This document shows, piece after piece, positions 27,701-36,702 of a stretch of DNA of 64,000 nt (position 1 is the stretch's first letter; each line of letters begins with the position of its first letter). The stretch comes from Tubulanus polymorphus (lineage: Eukaryota > Nemertea > Palaeonemertea > Tubulaniformes > Tubulanidae), in NCBI RefSeq assembly GCF_964204645.1, contig NC_134030.1, forward strand, positions 3,759,855-3,823,854, read 5' to 3'. Below the pieces are notes generated by a model. That model worked only from the letters and a program-made list of their open reading frames with translations, ran no database searches and had not been told where the DNA came from. Made by a program: the position numbers and the translations under genes.

Positions 27701-29576
27701 AGGCTTTAAAATGAAATATATTCAATATTTCAATATAGATTACGATTCTATTCAAAATCATCTAATCTAAAGAGTAATGTTCAAAAACCTTGTTGAATTC
27801 TATTGTTTTCAACACAAATTTCATTAAAAGAACTTTAAATGTTTTGTACCAAATACTTAAGGTTTTCAACACAAATAAATTTCATTAAAAGAACTTTCAA
27901 TGTTTCGTAACCAAATACTAAAGGTTTTACTTTTTACTTTGTTATGAATTAAACAAGGTTTTCCCTATTTCATATAATAAATAATTATGAAAATTTTGCA
28001 TCTACAGTCGCACAAGTTCTGATTGAGCTCCTTTCTCTCTATCTCGTGTGACTGTTAGGTGTCGAGTGCAACATCAGGGTGACACAAAAACACAGTTGCT
28101 AGAAGGCGTACAATATAATTACCTTTGTTCATCGCGGAGCGTTGTTGTGGAAGAACTTTCATTACTGTTTTGATTGAAGTTAGACGACGTTTGAGAAGCT
28201 TGAATTGCGATCTGAACTGATTCTTCACTTGAAGTCAGAGCCGCTTCCATTTTTCTGGAAATAGACACGAAACTCATCAGTAAAGGGTCTTTATACAGGC
28301 TCCCTACAGATCAGTCAATCCTGGGTATAAGGAGTTTTAAGGAAAAAATTACAAATTTTGAGAAAGCGGCCGCATCAATCCCAATTACAGTAGACTGGCA
28401 AATTAGTACTGTTTATCTCGGTACACCTGTAATTTGGTGGTTTTGTCTTTTTTTGATGTATTTAAAAAACCTTTCATTGCGGGTTTGACACTCCATTCTA
28501 AGGCCAGACAAATTATCAAAAATCTCTTGAAGAAATTGATGCATTATGGAACTATTGCTGGATGGACAGGTGTTTGTGAGGGACGGTTGATGAAACATGT
28601 TAACCCTTTCAGTGCATCTACACCACAGTGCTGGTGGACTTAGCTAGTACACGGCAGTGTATGGTAATTAGTATTTATCTCTATTGAAAGATGGCAGCAC
28701 CTGTCCACAGGCACTCGCTGATGGGATTGGGTTATCGCGATAATGTATCTTCCTTGGTCTTGGTTATTCTATGACTATATTACTGAAAGACGTTTCGACA
28801 AATTTGATAGTTTCACACAATCGATGTAATAATAGGATATATCAGCGTCATAACACAAGTTTATGTCACATAAGATGAAAGTTTTAATTTTACATTTGAT
28901 AAACGAGATTTTGTTATAAGCATTTTGTGATGTCGCCATGTGGAGCCAGCGGCCAATGTCTTTTTAAACGCTTTCAGTAGCAAGACGTTTTTTTCTGATT
29001 ATTGCAGAATAACCACTCAAAACACAGATACATTATCAATAACCCGAGGATCTATACCCTAAGCCCATCAGTGAGTGCCTGTGATATTTAATTCAATTCA
29101 ATATAACTCTTTATTATACTGTTATATCCATTACATATGGAGGTGTACAGAGAGTATAGATAGAATGTAAAATATTATTATCTAACAATACATCGCTCCG
29201 TGGTGTAGACACACTATAATGGCATGCCTGTTATTCGATGCTTGGGGTAGAATTCAAATAATCTCCAGCACTTTCAGGTATTTACTAAACAGCACTGAAA
29301 AAAGGGTTAAATAGATAAAGATAATTTCAATATTTACTTGTTGAAGACGATTGCGAAACTGTTATTATTCATCAATAATGCAGACGGGCTGCTGCTGTTT
29401 CCGACGACGGTCGATCCAGCCGGAATAATCGGTAAAATACTCGGCACAACGACTGAATCTATTTGACTTGTAGGTGAATTCCGCGTCCTATTATTGAGTT
29501 GATGTTGTCTGAGATCTCCTCCCGCTGCTGCTGCTGCTGGTGTCTGAGATGATTGTGGTAATTCTGCTTCAGACAT
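7086..29576 (-). CDS. GRAMD1: GRAMD1/Aster-type sterol transfer protein (GRAM + ASTER + TM)
   Basis: Long form: 18 exons, 1,082 codons, at 29338-29576, 28123-28254, 24642-25334, 22490-22718, 22270-22354, 21508-21611, 21255-21434, 20469-20618, 19719-19829, 13848-14079, 13435-13578, 12734-12858, 11683-11875, 9227-9280, 8541-8781, 7987-8103, 7780-7900, 7086-7184. Phases agree at every junction. Residues ~433-555 form a GRAM domain (LSPTYKSKCEDFKK, then DYSCALQKDILVHGRLYITQ, then FTSFGARDKTYLM). Residues ~720-890 form the ASTER/VASt sterol-binding domain (FHINVDTMFNNLF, PGVIYVIDCETINGRIPYG, YKKSVWGMVKG). A helix at ~966-990 ending LYYKLWTLE is the ER anchor, followed by a short tail. The family binds phosphatidylserine through GRAM and moves plasma-membrane cholesterol to the ER at contact sites. 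The Ser-rich N-terminal part (~430 residues) is longer than in vertebrate members of ~700-740 residues. Family identity is sure; paralogue naming is not possible. Confidence 0.94.
8162..8278. repeat. Foldback element in GRAMD1 intron
   Basis: CATGGGGATCATTCATTTAT at the left is mirrored by ATAAATGAATGACCCCATG at the right; arms are ~30 bp around an ~50 bp centre. Non-coding MITE-like element. Confidence 0.75.
10724..10876. repeat. MITE with TACAGT ends
   Basis: Terminal inverted repeats TACAGTAAACCTAGCCTTAC and its partner ending AGATTAACTGTA; ~22 bp arms. The ends resemble those of the element at 11276-11424, so both probably belong to one superfamily. Confidence 0.6.
11276..11424. repeat. 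MITE with TACAGT ends
   Basis: The left end is TACAGTGAAACCCG and the right end is GCGGGTTTAACTGT, inverted. It has no open frame. It is about 400 bp from the similarly ended element at 10724-10876, within the same GRAMD1 intron. Confidence 0.55.
12217..12492. repeat. Long foldback element rich in GGCCCG
   Basis: The two halves mirror each other over ~100 bp: AAAGCCGCCATCACACAAGC at the left, GTGTGATCGTGGCTTAA at the right, with nested GCCAAATTTGGCCCGTGCC blocks. A diverged half copy with the same terminal motif lies at 35831-35911. Confidence 0.78.
12999..13148. repeat. Foldback element with AAAACCCACT ends
   Basis: GATATTAAGATTAAAACCCACT is mirrored by AGTGGGTTTTTTAACTTGATATC. The AAACCCACTA end is shared with the foldbacks at 19238-19376 and 32051-32277, which suggests one family. 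Confidence 0.6.
13219..13406. repeat. 188 bp MITE with GTTAAGCCCAACGCAC ends
   Basis: Near-perfect terminal inverted repeats of ~22 bp (GTTAAGCCCAACGCACACGG, and its complement ending GTGCGTTGGGCTTAAC). Inner copies of AAAACGTTTTT are also inverted. It lies just downstream of the 13435-13578 exon within the intron. Low divergence between the ends suggests a recent insertion. Confidence 0.82.
19238..19376. repeat. Half-copy foldback plus short hairpin
   Basis: A 13 bp-arm hairpin (CTAGAGATCATCG and complement) is followed by a single arm matching the foldback at 32051-32277, ending ATAGTGGGTTTTTATC. It looks like a truncated copy of that family. Confidence 0.6.
20946..21212. mobile_element. 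piggyBac-like MITE (TTAA target duplication)
   Basis: It begins TTAACCCTTTCAGTGC and ends GCACTGGAAGGGTTAA. TTAA flanks and CCCTT-type termini are the signature of piggyBac-derived elements. The body (267 bp) has no coding capacity. Related copies lie at 24225-24500 and 28600-29310, all in introns of the GRAMD1-like gene. Confidence 0.8.
24225..24500. mobile_element. Diverged copy of the piggyBac-like MITE
   Basis: The order of internal blocks matches the 20946-21212 element: a GTTACTAATATTTCA segment, then ATTAATACTATTTACTAAT, then GTACTAGCGAAGTC. The ends (TTTCAGTGCTGA, GCACTGAAAAG) have drifted, so this is an older insertion. Confidence 0.65.
25549..25628. repeat. Hairpin element, 37 bp arms
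   Basis: Left arm GTTTCCAGTATATTATAATA and its complement at 25592-25628 leave a loop of only 6 bases. It lies ~215 bp upstream, in transcript terms, of the large 24642-25334 exon. Confidence 0.7.
26281..26539. repeat. Minisatellite, 56 bp unit, ~4.6 copies
   Basis: Units start at 26281, 26336, 26392, 26448 and 26504, each opening GACTAGTGATAAAACTGTC. The middle copies are essentially identical; only the first differs, being one base shorter with a few substitutions. It sits in the large GRAMD1 intron and has no open frame of interest. Confidence 0.95.
28600..29310. mobile_element. piggyBac-like MITE interrupted by inserted DNA
   Basis: The left end TTAACCCTTTCAGTGC at 28600 and the right end CACTGAAAAAAGGGTTAA near 29310 match the family at 20946-21212, here inverted. 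The MITE body runs to about 28707 and resumes near 29170. The material between has its own inverted termini (see 28708-29082). Confidence 0.7.
28708..29082. mobile_element. Element nested inside the piggyBac-like MITE
   Basis: ACAGGCACTCGCTGATGGG at the left is mirrored by CCCATCAGTGAGTGCCTGT at the right, ~24 of 31 positions matching. It splits the MITE within its conserved GACAGGTGCTGCC block. No transposase frame is visible, so it is non-autonomous. Confidence 0.65.
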
Positions 29577-30196
29577 GACTTTCTACAATTGACAGCTTTC
29601 AATCTCTTCTACAAATCAATTCGTAAATCTTCATTTTATGAATAAGAGTTTCGTTGAGTTAATTATTACCAATATTCAACGACTTATCAACTGATTTGCA
29701 GCTGTCTCTCGCTCGAATTCGAATGAAAACTGCGGTCTGCGGAAACAAAAAAAAATCTGGTCCGGTCGACAAAATGATCGCATTGAATGAGGTGAAATAG
29801 CGGCGTCTTATCCTTATCTATCTCGACACAGAACTGTCTAAAATAATGGACTTAATCGATAACGACATAGAAATGAACCAGTCAAAACGAGCGAACTAAA
29901 GTGTTTCAATGTCGGAGCGAGACTTGACAAGCCGCCATTTTGTTACAGCTGGTCGCAGCGCTGCTTCGTCTAACGGAATGCTCCGAAGCTATTAAGGGTG
30001 ACTCCCAAAAAAAATCCAAACAACGTGTACTAATAAAGTTGAAGTGAATTGAACTCGTGGCGGGTTCTCGAGGTCGTGTGGAATCAGGAAGTGAAGGCAA
30101 ATTCAATTAAACTTTATTTACCGCTGCGAAATTTATTTGCTATCTAACATATTGTCGGCTTGACAGATACCTAAGATTGAAATTTTGGTATCTAAA
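29577..30196. promoter_or_regulatory. Divergent promoter region, GRAMD1 / CDK5RAP3
   Basis: Only 620 bp separate the two start codons, which point away from each other. A GCCGCCATTTTG motif at 29931-29942 (CAAAATGGCGGC on the other strand) matches the YY1-type core-promoter element seen in many housekeeping divergent promoters. The first coding exon of each gene may be preceded by untranslated exon sequence here. The exact start sites are not visible. Confidence 0.6.
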
Positions 30197-33100
30197 ATGG
30201 AGGTAAATTCTAAGCAATGACAAGAGACCAGGGAAAAACTGTATGAAAATCCTTTCAGTCTCAAAAACGGCTTTACTACAATTAGGGAACTGCTTCAAAA
30301 ATGCAACAACAAAAAAATTTCAATTTTTTTCAATTTCATAGAAAAATATGACACCGTTTTTACTGATCACAAAAGCTAATGTTTGAAGACGTGATGATTT
30401 CAGGTTGACAATTTGCCAATTGATATCCATTACAACAAATTGCTTGGTAAGTTGTAACATCAATAAATGTCCCTCTTTCGGTTATTGTGTTTGTTAACAT
30501 CGTACTACGATTCATAGATAGGAGAGAGAGGTAGATAAACAATTATTCATTCCGCTCTTTTGGTTGTAGATTGGTTGATTAACCGACGACATTGTCTGCA
30601 TCAATGGCAGGCATCAGCAATAACAATCAGAGAGAAAATCAATAACGCCATCCAAGATATGCCTGCAGTTGAAGAGATTACAAAACTTCTGCAAGGCACA
30701 TGTAAGTTTATTTTCATTATGAAATCTATCAAAACATGACATCATTTGTGATGAAGATCGCCGACCTGAGCCAGTTGATTTGTAATTACACAGCTGTGGT
30801 GTCTGAGAAATGATTTGTGTCATATCTTTTTCTTTTGTTTTACAGATATCAACTATTTCCATTGTTTGCGTATTGTGGAAATACTGAAAGACACCGAAGC
30901 AAACACGAAAAATATCTTCGGTCGTTATTCGTCTCAACGAATGAAGGTACAATAGCTATTTATATCATCTCTATTTTTCATTATCATGAAATTCTACCTA
31001 TACTCACTCCATGTTTTAACAGGATTGGAATGAAATTGTTCAGTTATACGAAAAAGATGGCATTTACCTAGGTATGTATAAAAATCACATCATAGACTGT
31101 AGGTCGTAGAGGTTACAATCGGTTGTGATCATTTTTGAAATGTTTGTGTTCAGCTGAAGTTGCGCAGTTGCTGACAAGAAATGTCAATTATGAGATACCT
31201 TCCCTGAAAAAACAGATTGCCAAATGCAAGCAGACACACGATGTAAGTAACATGATTACAATAAACCCTGTTTACCCCAGAGTCGATTGCTTCTGATTAC
31301 ATTAAGCGTGCCCAAGACAATATGTTATTTGTTTTCTTACCTCAATACGCTGGATCCATCATTTAACATCTTTTGTTTATTCCGAATATTGTTAAAAAAC
31401 TTATCTTGTATTGTAGTTTAACTACAATACAAGATAATAATTCATTTTTCATTTAATAAATGAAAAATTAATTATTATCATTAAACCTCGTAACATCAAC
31501 CCTGCTTCAACTGCCCCAGAATTTCGACCCACCTCCGAAAGGAGTTATTTGTCGTGTGAGATGCAAGAGGGAGTCTACTGTAGTAAGAAATCACAATAAT
31601 ATCTTGATTCGTGCGTTTCAGGAGACAATTAAAAAGGAAGCTGAATATGTCACTTTAGAAAATGAATTCAAACAGAAGTATCATGCTGCTTGTAAACAAA
31701 TGGATATTCCGGTAAGTACATAATGATATATTAGATCCTGGGTTCGTATCCTAGTTGTATTACAACTAAATGTATTTAAATTTCATAGATTGATTATGTT
31801 ATCTCTTTATTCTAAGGGCGTTCGCATTAAAACTGAGTTGATGGCATTATTAAATGATCTACCGTCTGAATTAGACAACGTTGTCAAGTCTACGTCAAAT
31901 CTTTCATCAGCTGTTGAATATTGTCGTTCATTCGTTCAGTTTATAAGTGGCAGGTATAAACTCAATAGATAAATCCATTTCCTCACGTAGATATAAGTTT
32001 CTGTACCAATATAGAGATAACCACACTCAAACGTGGTGAACGGATAATAAGATAAAAACCCACTATCTACAGATTAAAAGAATTTAAAAACAAGAATTTA
32101 TTAATTCAAGCAATCTCAAATATATAGAATACACAACGTTTCGATCTCACCCTAGAGATCATTGTCCATTGTCTGGGGTGAGATCGAAACGTTGTGTATT
32201 CTATATATTTTAGATTGCTTGAATTAATAAATTCTTGTTTTTAAATTCTTTTAATCTGTAGATAGTGGGTTTTTATCGTATTTTCTTTATCAATACTTGA
32301 GAATTTTCTGTAATTACATGGAAAACTCAGGGGATATCTAAATGGGCAAAAAGAGTGTCCACCCTGTCCCTGTACTAGGGATTGCGTGAACGGTCGCAGC
32401 TATAACCAGTTAACTGCCAGCTTTGCGAAAAAAATGATTTCTCTTCCAGTTCAAATCATCAGTCGTCGTCATTTAGAATGTTGGATCACTTAATGACGAA
32501 AGGAAACACAACAATTTATGAATGGAAGAACGGCGAGGCTCCTCGACGCGTTGAAGAAACACCACTTGATATTGAATTTGAAGACGAAGAAGAGAAATCT
32601 GACCAGGTAACAAACTCATCGACACAATATCAACAATCAGAGTTTTCACCATAGAATTTTTCTCATTTATTCGTATTATCTCAGATTGATTGGGGAACAG
32701 AAGATTTGGATCTTGGAAATCTAGAATCAGCTCTGGACAACATCACATTTGAAGAGGTGATTTATTTTGATATTGATGCGCTTACAATTCAATGATGTCT
32801 ATTGAAGATATTGCATAAATATAATACTTGTATGTTATATAAGGATAATTGATTTTATATGTTAGGGTGCTATTGATTTCGGAGATGGAGATGGAGGTGA
32901 AATAGACTGGGGTGATGTTGAAAGTGTTGATATCCAAGTAGAAGATGGTGGCGACACTATTGACATAGCTGTAGAAGGTAATATAATATACGACAGTATT
33001 TATGTAACTGAAACTTCATTAGGTCTATAGATTGATTCACAATAAAGACAGCTTAAAAAATTGTATCTACCGGTGAGGCCTTTTTCAGATAAGCCAGAAA

Positions 33101-34710
33101 TATTTTAAAATGTCAATGATCGATATGGTCTGTTTTTTTCGTGCAGAAGAACCAGGTGTTGCAAAAGGAAATGATGCCCTAAGTATATTAGACGATACTG
33201 AAACCAGAAATCTGTTTCTTGATGATCTGTACGAGGTCGGTGAAAAGTAAATTCGTAAATTCAATCTCAAATTCTACTGTCAAATTAGAAATTAATGTAT
33301 ATTTGAAATTTTTTAGTTGCAAGCATTTTTCCATCAACGATTAGATGATTTAAACGGTCACACGGACACAATTTGTGACATCATGTTTCAGTCAGCGCCG
33401 TCAGAATTACAGCTCGACGTGTCCGCCGTTGAAAAGATGTTAGCTCGAATCGATGATGTCTTACAGTTGATAAATGCAACAAAAATGCAACATATGTTAA
33501 CTATACGCAGTTTCCCGAGGTAAGGAATATAATCATTATTTACTGTTGACTTTTTTCCGGAAAATATGAATTCTTGATTTTTTTTAACACCCGCTAAGTG
33601 TCACGTAGGGCATTATAAGCGGGTTCGATGTTTCTTTTTCCCAATAGGGGAGAGACCAGAGAAGAACCTTCGACCAAGAAACTCTGTTGCCACCAGGGTT
33701 TGAATCCATAAACCCTGGATCGACGAGACCAGTGACCGGTGGCTTAAACCACTCGGCCACTGCACCTCACTTAGATTCTTGAAGATTAAATGGGCTAGGT
33801 GTAACAGATTAAGAAAAAAGAAATTTTTTTTCTTATGAACTTTTCATCAAATTTCAGATACGTTCATCGGTTAGCGGAGAACATGAAACAGCATATGTCA
33901 CAAGCGGAAAAATATCACCAGATGCAAAAACTAATGGTCGAGAAACGTGATGAAATGAGAGAGGAAGAAAAGCGCATGGAACCGAAAGTTAAACTCATTA
34001 GAAATAAAACGTTGGAATTAAAAAAACAGGTGCTGTTTAGACAAAAAAAAGTTGATACCCTGTTTCTCATTTCTGCTAAGGTTAAAAGTTGACCTGGTCG
34101 GCCACCTTTCTATCCTGTACTTAACTTTCTTTTAAATCGTGATCAAGCCAACCATAAGTGACCCAGCAGTTATAGAAATGAACTGATTACAAATTTTATT
34201 GCTGTTTACAAAATTACATGGTCGATTATGAGAAACAAGTTAGTTACTGGCATTGTCTGTGAAGTCAACTAAAGATCCCAATACAACTGTTTGAATCGGA
34301 GAGCATTTCATGTAAACTATTTTTTTTGGCTTACATTTCAATGCATTGATAGTGTTTAGATAAAATACTCCTCTTATTCAGACTGTTGTTTTGGGATCTT
34401 TTGAGGACTCTAAAGACAATAACTAACCACAAAATACGATATAATCCATCTTCACAACATGCATCAACATCTTACAATCTTTCATGTTACCTAGCATTAT
34501 TTGACCTTGGAGTAATCATTTGATAAATTAGACAAATGATTACTCCAAGATTGGACAAAGACGGTATGGATCAATGTACGTATTACAATACGCCATGCGT
34601 AGCTTTGATGTCTTAAAACTGATTTCTTTTACTTTCAGATCGAGTCAGAAATTTCGAAAAAGTATAAAAACCGACCCGTAAACATCATGGGAGAAATAAA
34701 CGTGATTTGA
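30197..34710 (+). CDS. CDK5RAP3: CDK5RAP3 (C53/LZAP), UFMylation and ER-phagy factor
   Basis: Fifteen exons, 507 residues (human ~506): 30197-30202, 30404-30446, 30570-30701, 30846-30946, 31023-31071, 31154-31242, 31622-31711, 31817-31953, 32450-32606, 32685-32756, 32866-32977, 33147-33235, 33317-33519, 33858-34029, 34639-34710. The first coding exon encodes only Met-Glu. Hallmarks are DWLINRRHCLHQW, NIFGRYSSQRMKDW, VNYEIPSLKKQIAKC and the C-terminal NRPVNIMG. Residues 269-272 (IDWG), 295-298 (IDFG) and 305-308 (IDWG) lie in an acidic loop. They are the shuffled ATG8/UFM1-interacting motifs that let C53 switch between UFM1 and autophagy receptor duty. In animals it works with UFL1 and DDRGK1 at the ER membrane. 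The donor after exon 12 is GAG/GTCGGT, weaker than usual but fixed by phase. Confidence 0.97.
31401..31472. repeat. Two adjacent near-perfect hairpins
   Basis: 31401-31437 has 18-base arms (TTATCTTGTATTGTAGTT and exact complement) with a one-base loop. A second palindrome, TCATTTTTCATTTA with complement, follows at once. Both lie in the 31243-31621 CDK5RAP3 intron. Confidence 0.85.
32051..32277. repeat. Long foldback element in CDK5RAP3 intron
   Basis: Arms of ~100 bp, nearly identical and inverted, surround a ~20 bp centre. The ends read GATAAAAACCCACTATCTAC and its complement. The same arm occurs singly at 19260-19376. Confidence 0.88.
33590..33768 (-). mobile_element. tRNA-derived SINE
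   Basis: On the minus strand the head reads GCAGTGGCCGAGTGGTTTAA (box A of a Ser/Leu-type tRNA, plus positions 33743-33759), then GGATTCAAACCC (box B, 33696-33707). An unrelated ~90 bp body follows. The clover-leaf is broken around the anticodon, so this is a retroposon, not a functional tRNA. It lies in the intron between the 33317-33519 and 33858-34029 exons. Confidence 0.75.
34083..34237 (+). repeat. Dispersed repeat, copy 1
   Basis: It begins AAAAGTTGACCTGG and shares ~150 bp, with mismatches and small gaps, with 50771-50921 in the same orientation. Shared blocks include CAACCATAAGTGACCCAGCAG versus a near-identical stretch. Family unknown. Confidence 0.65.
34506..34549. repeat. Perfect 16 bp hairpin
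   Basis: CTTGGAGTAATCATTT and its exact complement flank a 12-base loop in the last CDK5RAP3 intron. Confidence 0.8.
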
Positions 34711-34751
34711 TTTTAATTTCGGTTATTTATTTATGGAATTGTTGGTGTTCA

Positions 34752-34757
34752 AATAAA
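34752..34757 (+). promoter_or_regulatory. Poly(A) signal of CDK5RAP3
   Basis: AATAAA 42 bases after the stop codon, giving a very short 3' untranslated region. Confidence 0.7.
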
Positions 34758-35714
34758 TTTTATGTACGTCACTGTATTTGACTGTTTCGTTAAAATTGAC
34801 GCACGAATCCGATGGTTGATTTCATTACAGCAGACTCATAAGTATTTCACCGGAGAAAAGAATCGGGGAATTTCAAGATTTTTCCGAACAGATTTTAGGA
34901 AAAATTATCAACCCGATCGATTCACCCGAGTTGATCAGTACCGAGTAAGCATGAGTGGGGCTGTAATTGAACTACACGTGCATTGATGAACTTATCGTAA
35001 GTCAATCGATTGAACTTCAGGCAGAGCCGCACGCGCAGATTAACAAAATTTTCCTGGGCCTACGTTGGATCAAATAACGTTCTATCGAATAGTGAGCCTA
35101 GTCATCCGCATTGTCTGGAGGCCAATGTACCTTCAAGTGTTGCTAAATATTCGTCAGCTGGCCTTGTCATTACGGTCCCGTTGTTGCGAGTCGCGCTGCG
35201 CAGTCGTTGGAGTGGTCTTTTTCGCGAGGGAAAAAACGTTCGATTTGCTGCTGAACTCGACAAACGCCTGTTGATAATTGCAGGCGGCATCTGTTACCTC
35301 ATTATTTATGTACAAAAGCATTCACTCTACGGGACATAGAGGCAGTCAGTGAAATATTACACAAATATATTCATATATATATTACGCAAAAAAGGTGCGG
35401 GAATCTAGGAAAACAAAAGGTGAGTTTTACGCGTTTTAGGGGATCAATGTGAGCGTCGTATTGTATCAATGACGTACGCAATCATTTTGCTATAGTCACA
35501 AGGCTACAGGCCCGAGACAAATTAGTGGCCTGTCGTTTATGAAGGAGAGAGATAGAGAGAGAGTGTAACGTCAATCACTCACTCGTTACTGAAATGCTAT
35601 CAAAACGAAGCCGATTCAATCTCACAACAATAGTCTAGTACCTAGCCGTCGTTCCACAAACAACCCGTTGTAGGGAACCCGTAACAACGACTGGTATTCA
35701 GACTACCACAACCT

Positions 35715-35823
35715 GGATCCAGTTCCACAGTTCTGAGTTAGAGTTGACTCTGAGTTAAAATTAGTTCATTTTCAATGTTTTAACTCAGGGTCAAATCTTC
35801 ACTCACAACTGTGGAACTGGGCC
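35715..35823. repeat. 109 bp foldback MITE, copy A
   Basis: The ends GGATCCAGTTCCACAGTTCT and CAACTGTGGAACTGGGCCC are inverted. The core matches, in opposite orientation, the element at 62485-62592. Confidence 0.85.
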
Positions 35824-35830
35824 CAGTGTG

Positions 35831-35911
35831 CTAAATTCACACGGAATTATTTGACCCGCGCTAAAATGTGGCACCGGCCCGGGCCAATAACGCTCGTGTG
35901 ATCATAGCTTA
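35831..35911. repeat. Half copy of the GGCCCG foldback family
   Basis: GGCACCGGCCCGGGCCAATA followed by CGTGTGATCATAGCTTA matches the right half of 12217-12492. The left half is missing. Confidence 0.55.
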
Positions 35912-36702
35912 GAATTCTTGCTTTCTTAAGCTCTATTTTTGCTTCAGAAATTTCCCAGTCATGAATAATCACAACTGATGTTTGTTTGATGTATTTATGT
36001 AATTGCAATCGATGTTCAGCAGCGCATTTTCTAAACGCGATCCGTATTCACAGTTTCTCTAAAAACACCTCAACCACGTAGAGTCATGCGCGGCATCCCC
36101 ATGGAAACCTGCTCAAAGCTAATCAGATATCCAGGCGGACCCACAGAGAGAACCAAGAGCACCGATACTATAGACGGGTAGAATGAATTTAATGCTTCGA
36201 ACATGGCCAATAGGCCTACCATATTTTTCCAGGCAAATTTTACCGCATTGAATTTCGATTGTGGTGGACTATAGTTGATTATCTTGAGGTATACATTTCG
36301 ATGAAAATGAAATCCCACGCTGTAGCAATTGACCAATTGTGCGACTCAGCATTGGACGAATTCAAACCGCTGAAAAGAAGTCCACAGCCAACGCAGTTCG
36401 TTTTCGCAAAAACGCGCAACCTTTGGTGGACCTTTAGAAACGGCGATATAAATTTAAGACGTCTCATGGAGGCGGTAAACACGCTCATAATATTCTAGGC
36501 TACCCATGGAATCCGCTACCTGTTTTACGTGCAAGGACCGGGAGTAAGCGACAAGCCTAGGATTTTATTCAATTTCTGAGAATTCATTTTTCAAAAGTTG
36601 ACGTTTTTCCGATTTGGACGGTTTGCCGTCAACACCCGTAACTCCCCCTCCGCAAGCCTGAGTGTATACGTACATAACTACGTAATTGTTACTCTTTTTA
36701 GG

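Larger units (their letters stand above)
34760..36700. other. Intergenic stretch with transposon fragments
   Basis: No gene is supported. It holds a GA-rich run near 35540-35562, the foldback at 35715-35823 and a half foldback at 35831-35911. Open frames at 35010-35339 (plus) and 35102-35290 (minus) overlap and match nothing known. The 5' untranslated exon of the four-transmembrane gene may lie near the right end. Confidence 0.5.

Noticed and set aside
33688-33768. Functional tRNA gene on the minus strand
   Set aside because: A and B boxes are good but the anticodon arm does not fold and a non-tRNA body is attached; called as a SINE instead.
35010-35339. 109-codon plus-strand frame downstream of CDK5RAP3
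   Set aside because: Several frames on both strands are open in this GC-richer patch; none has a known motif or splice support.
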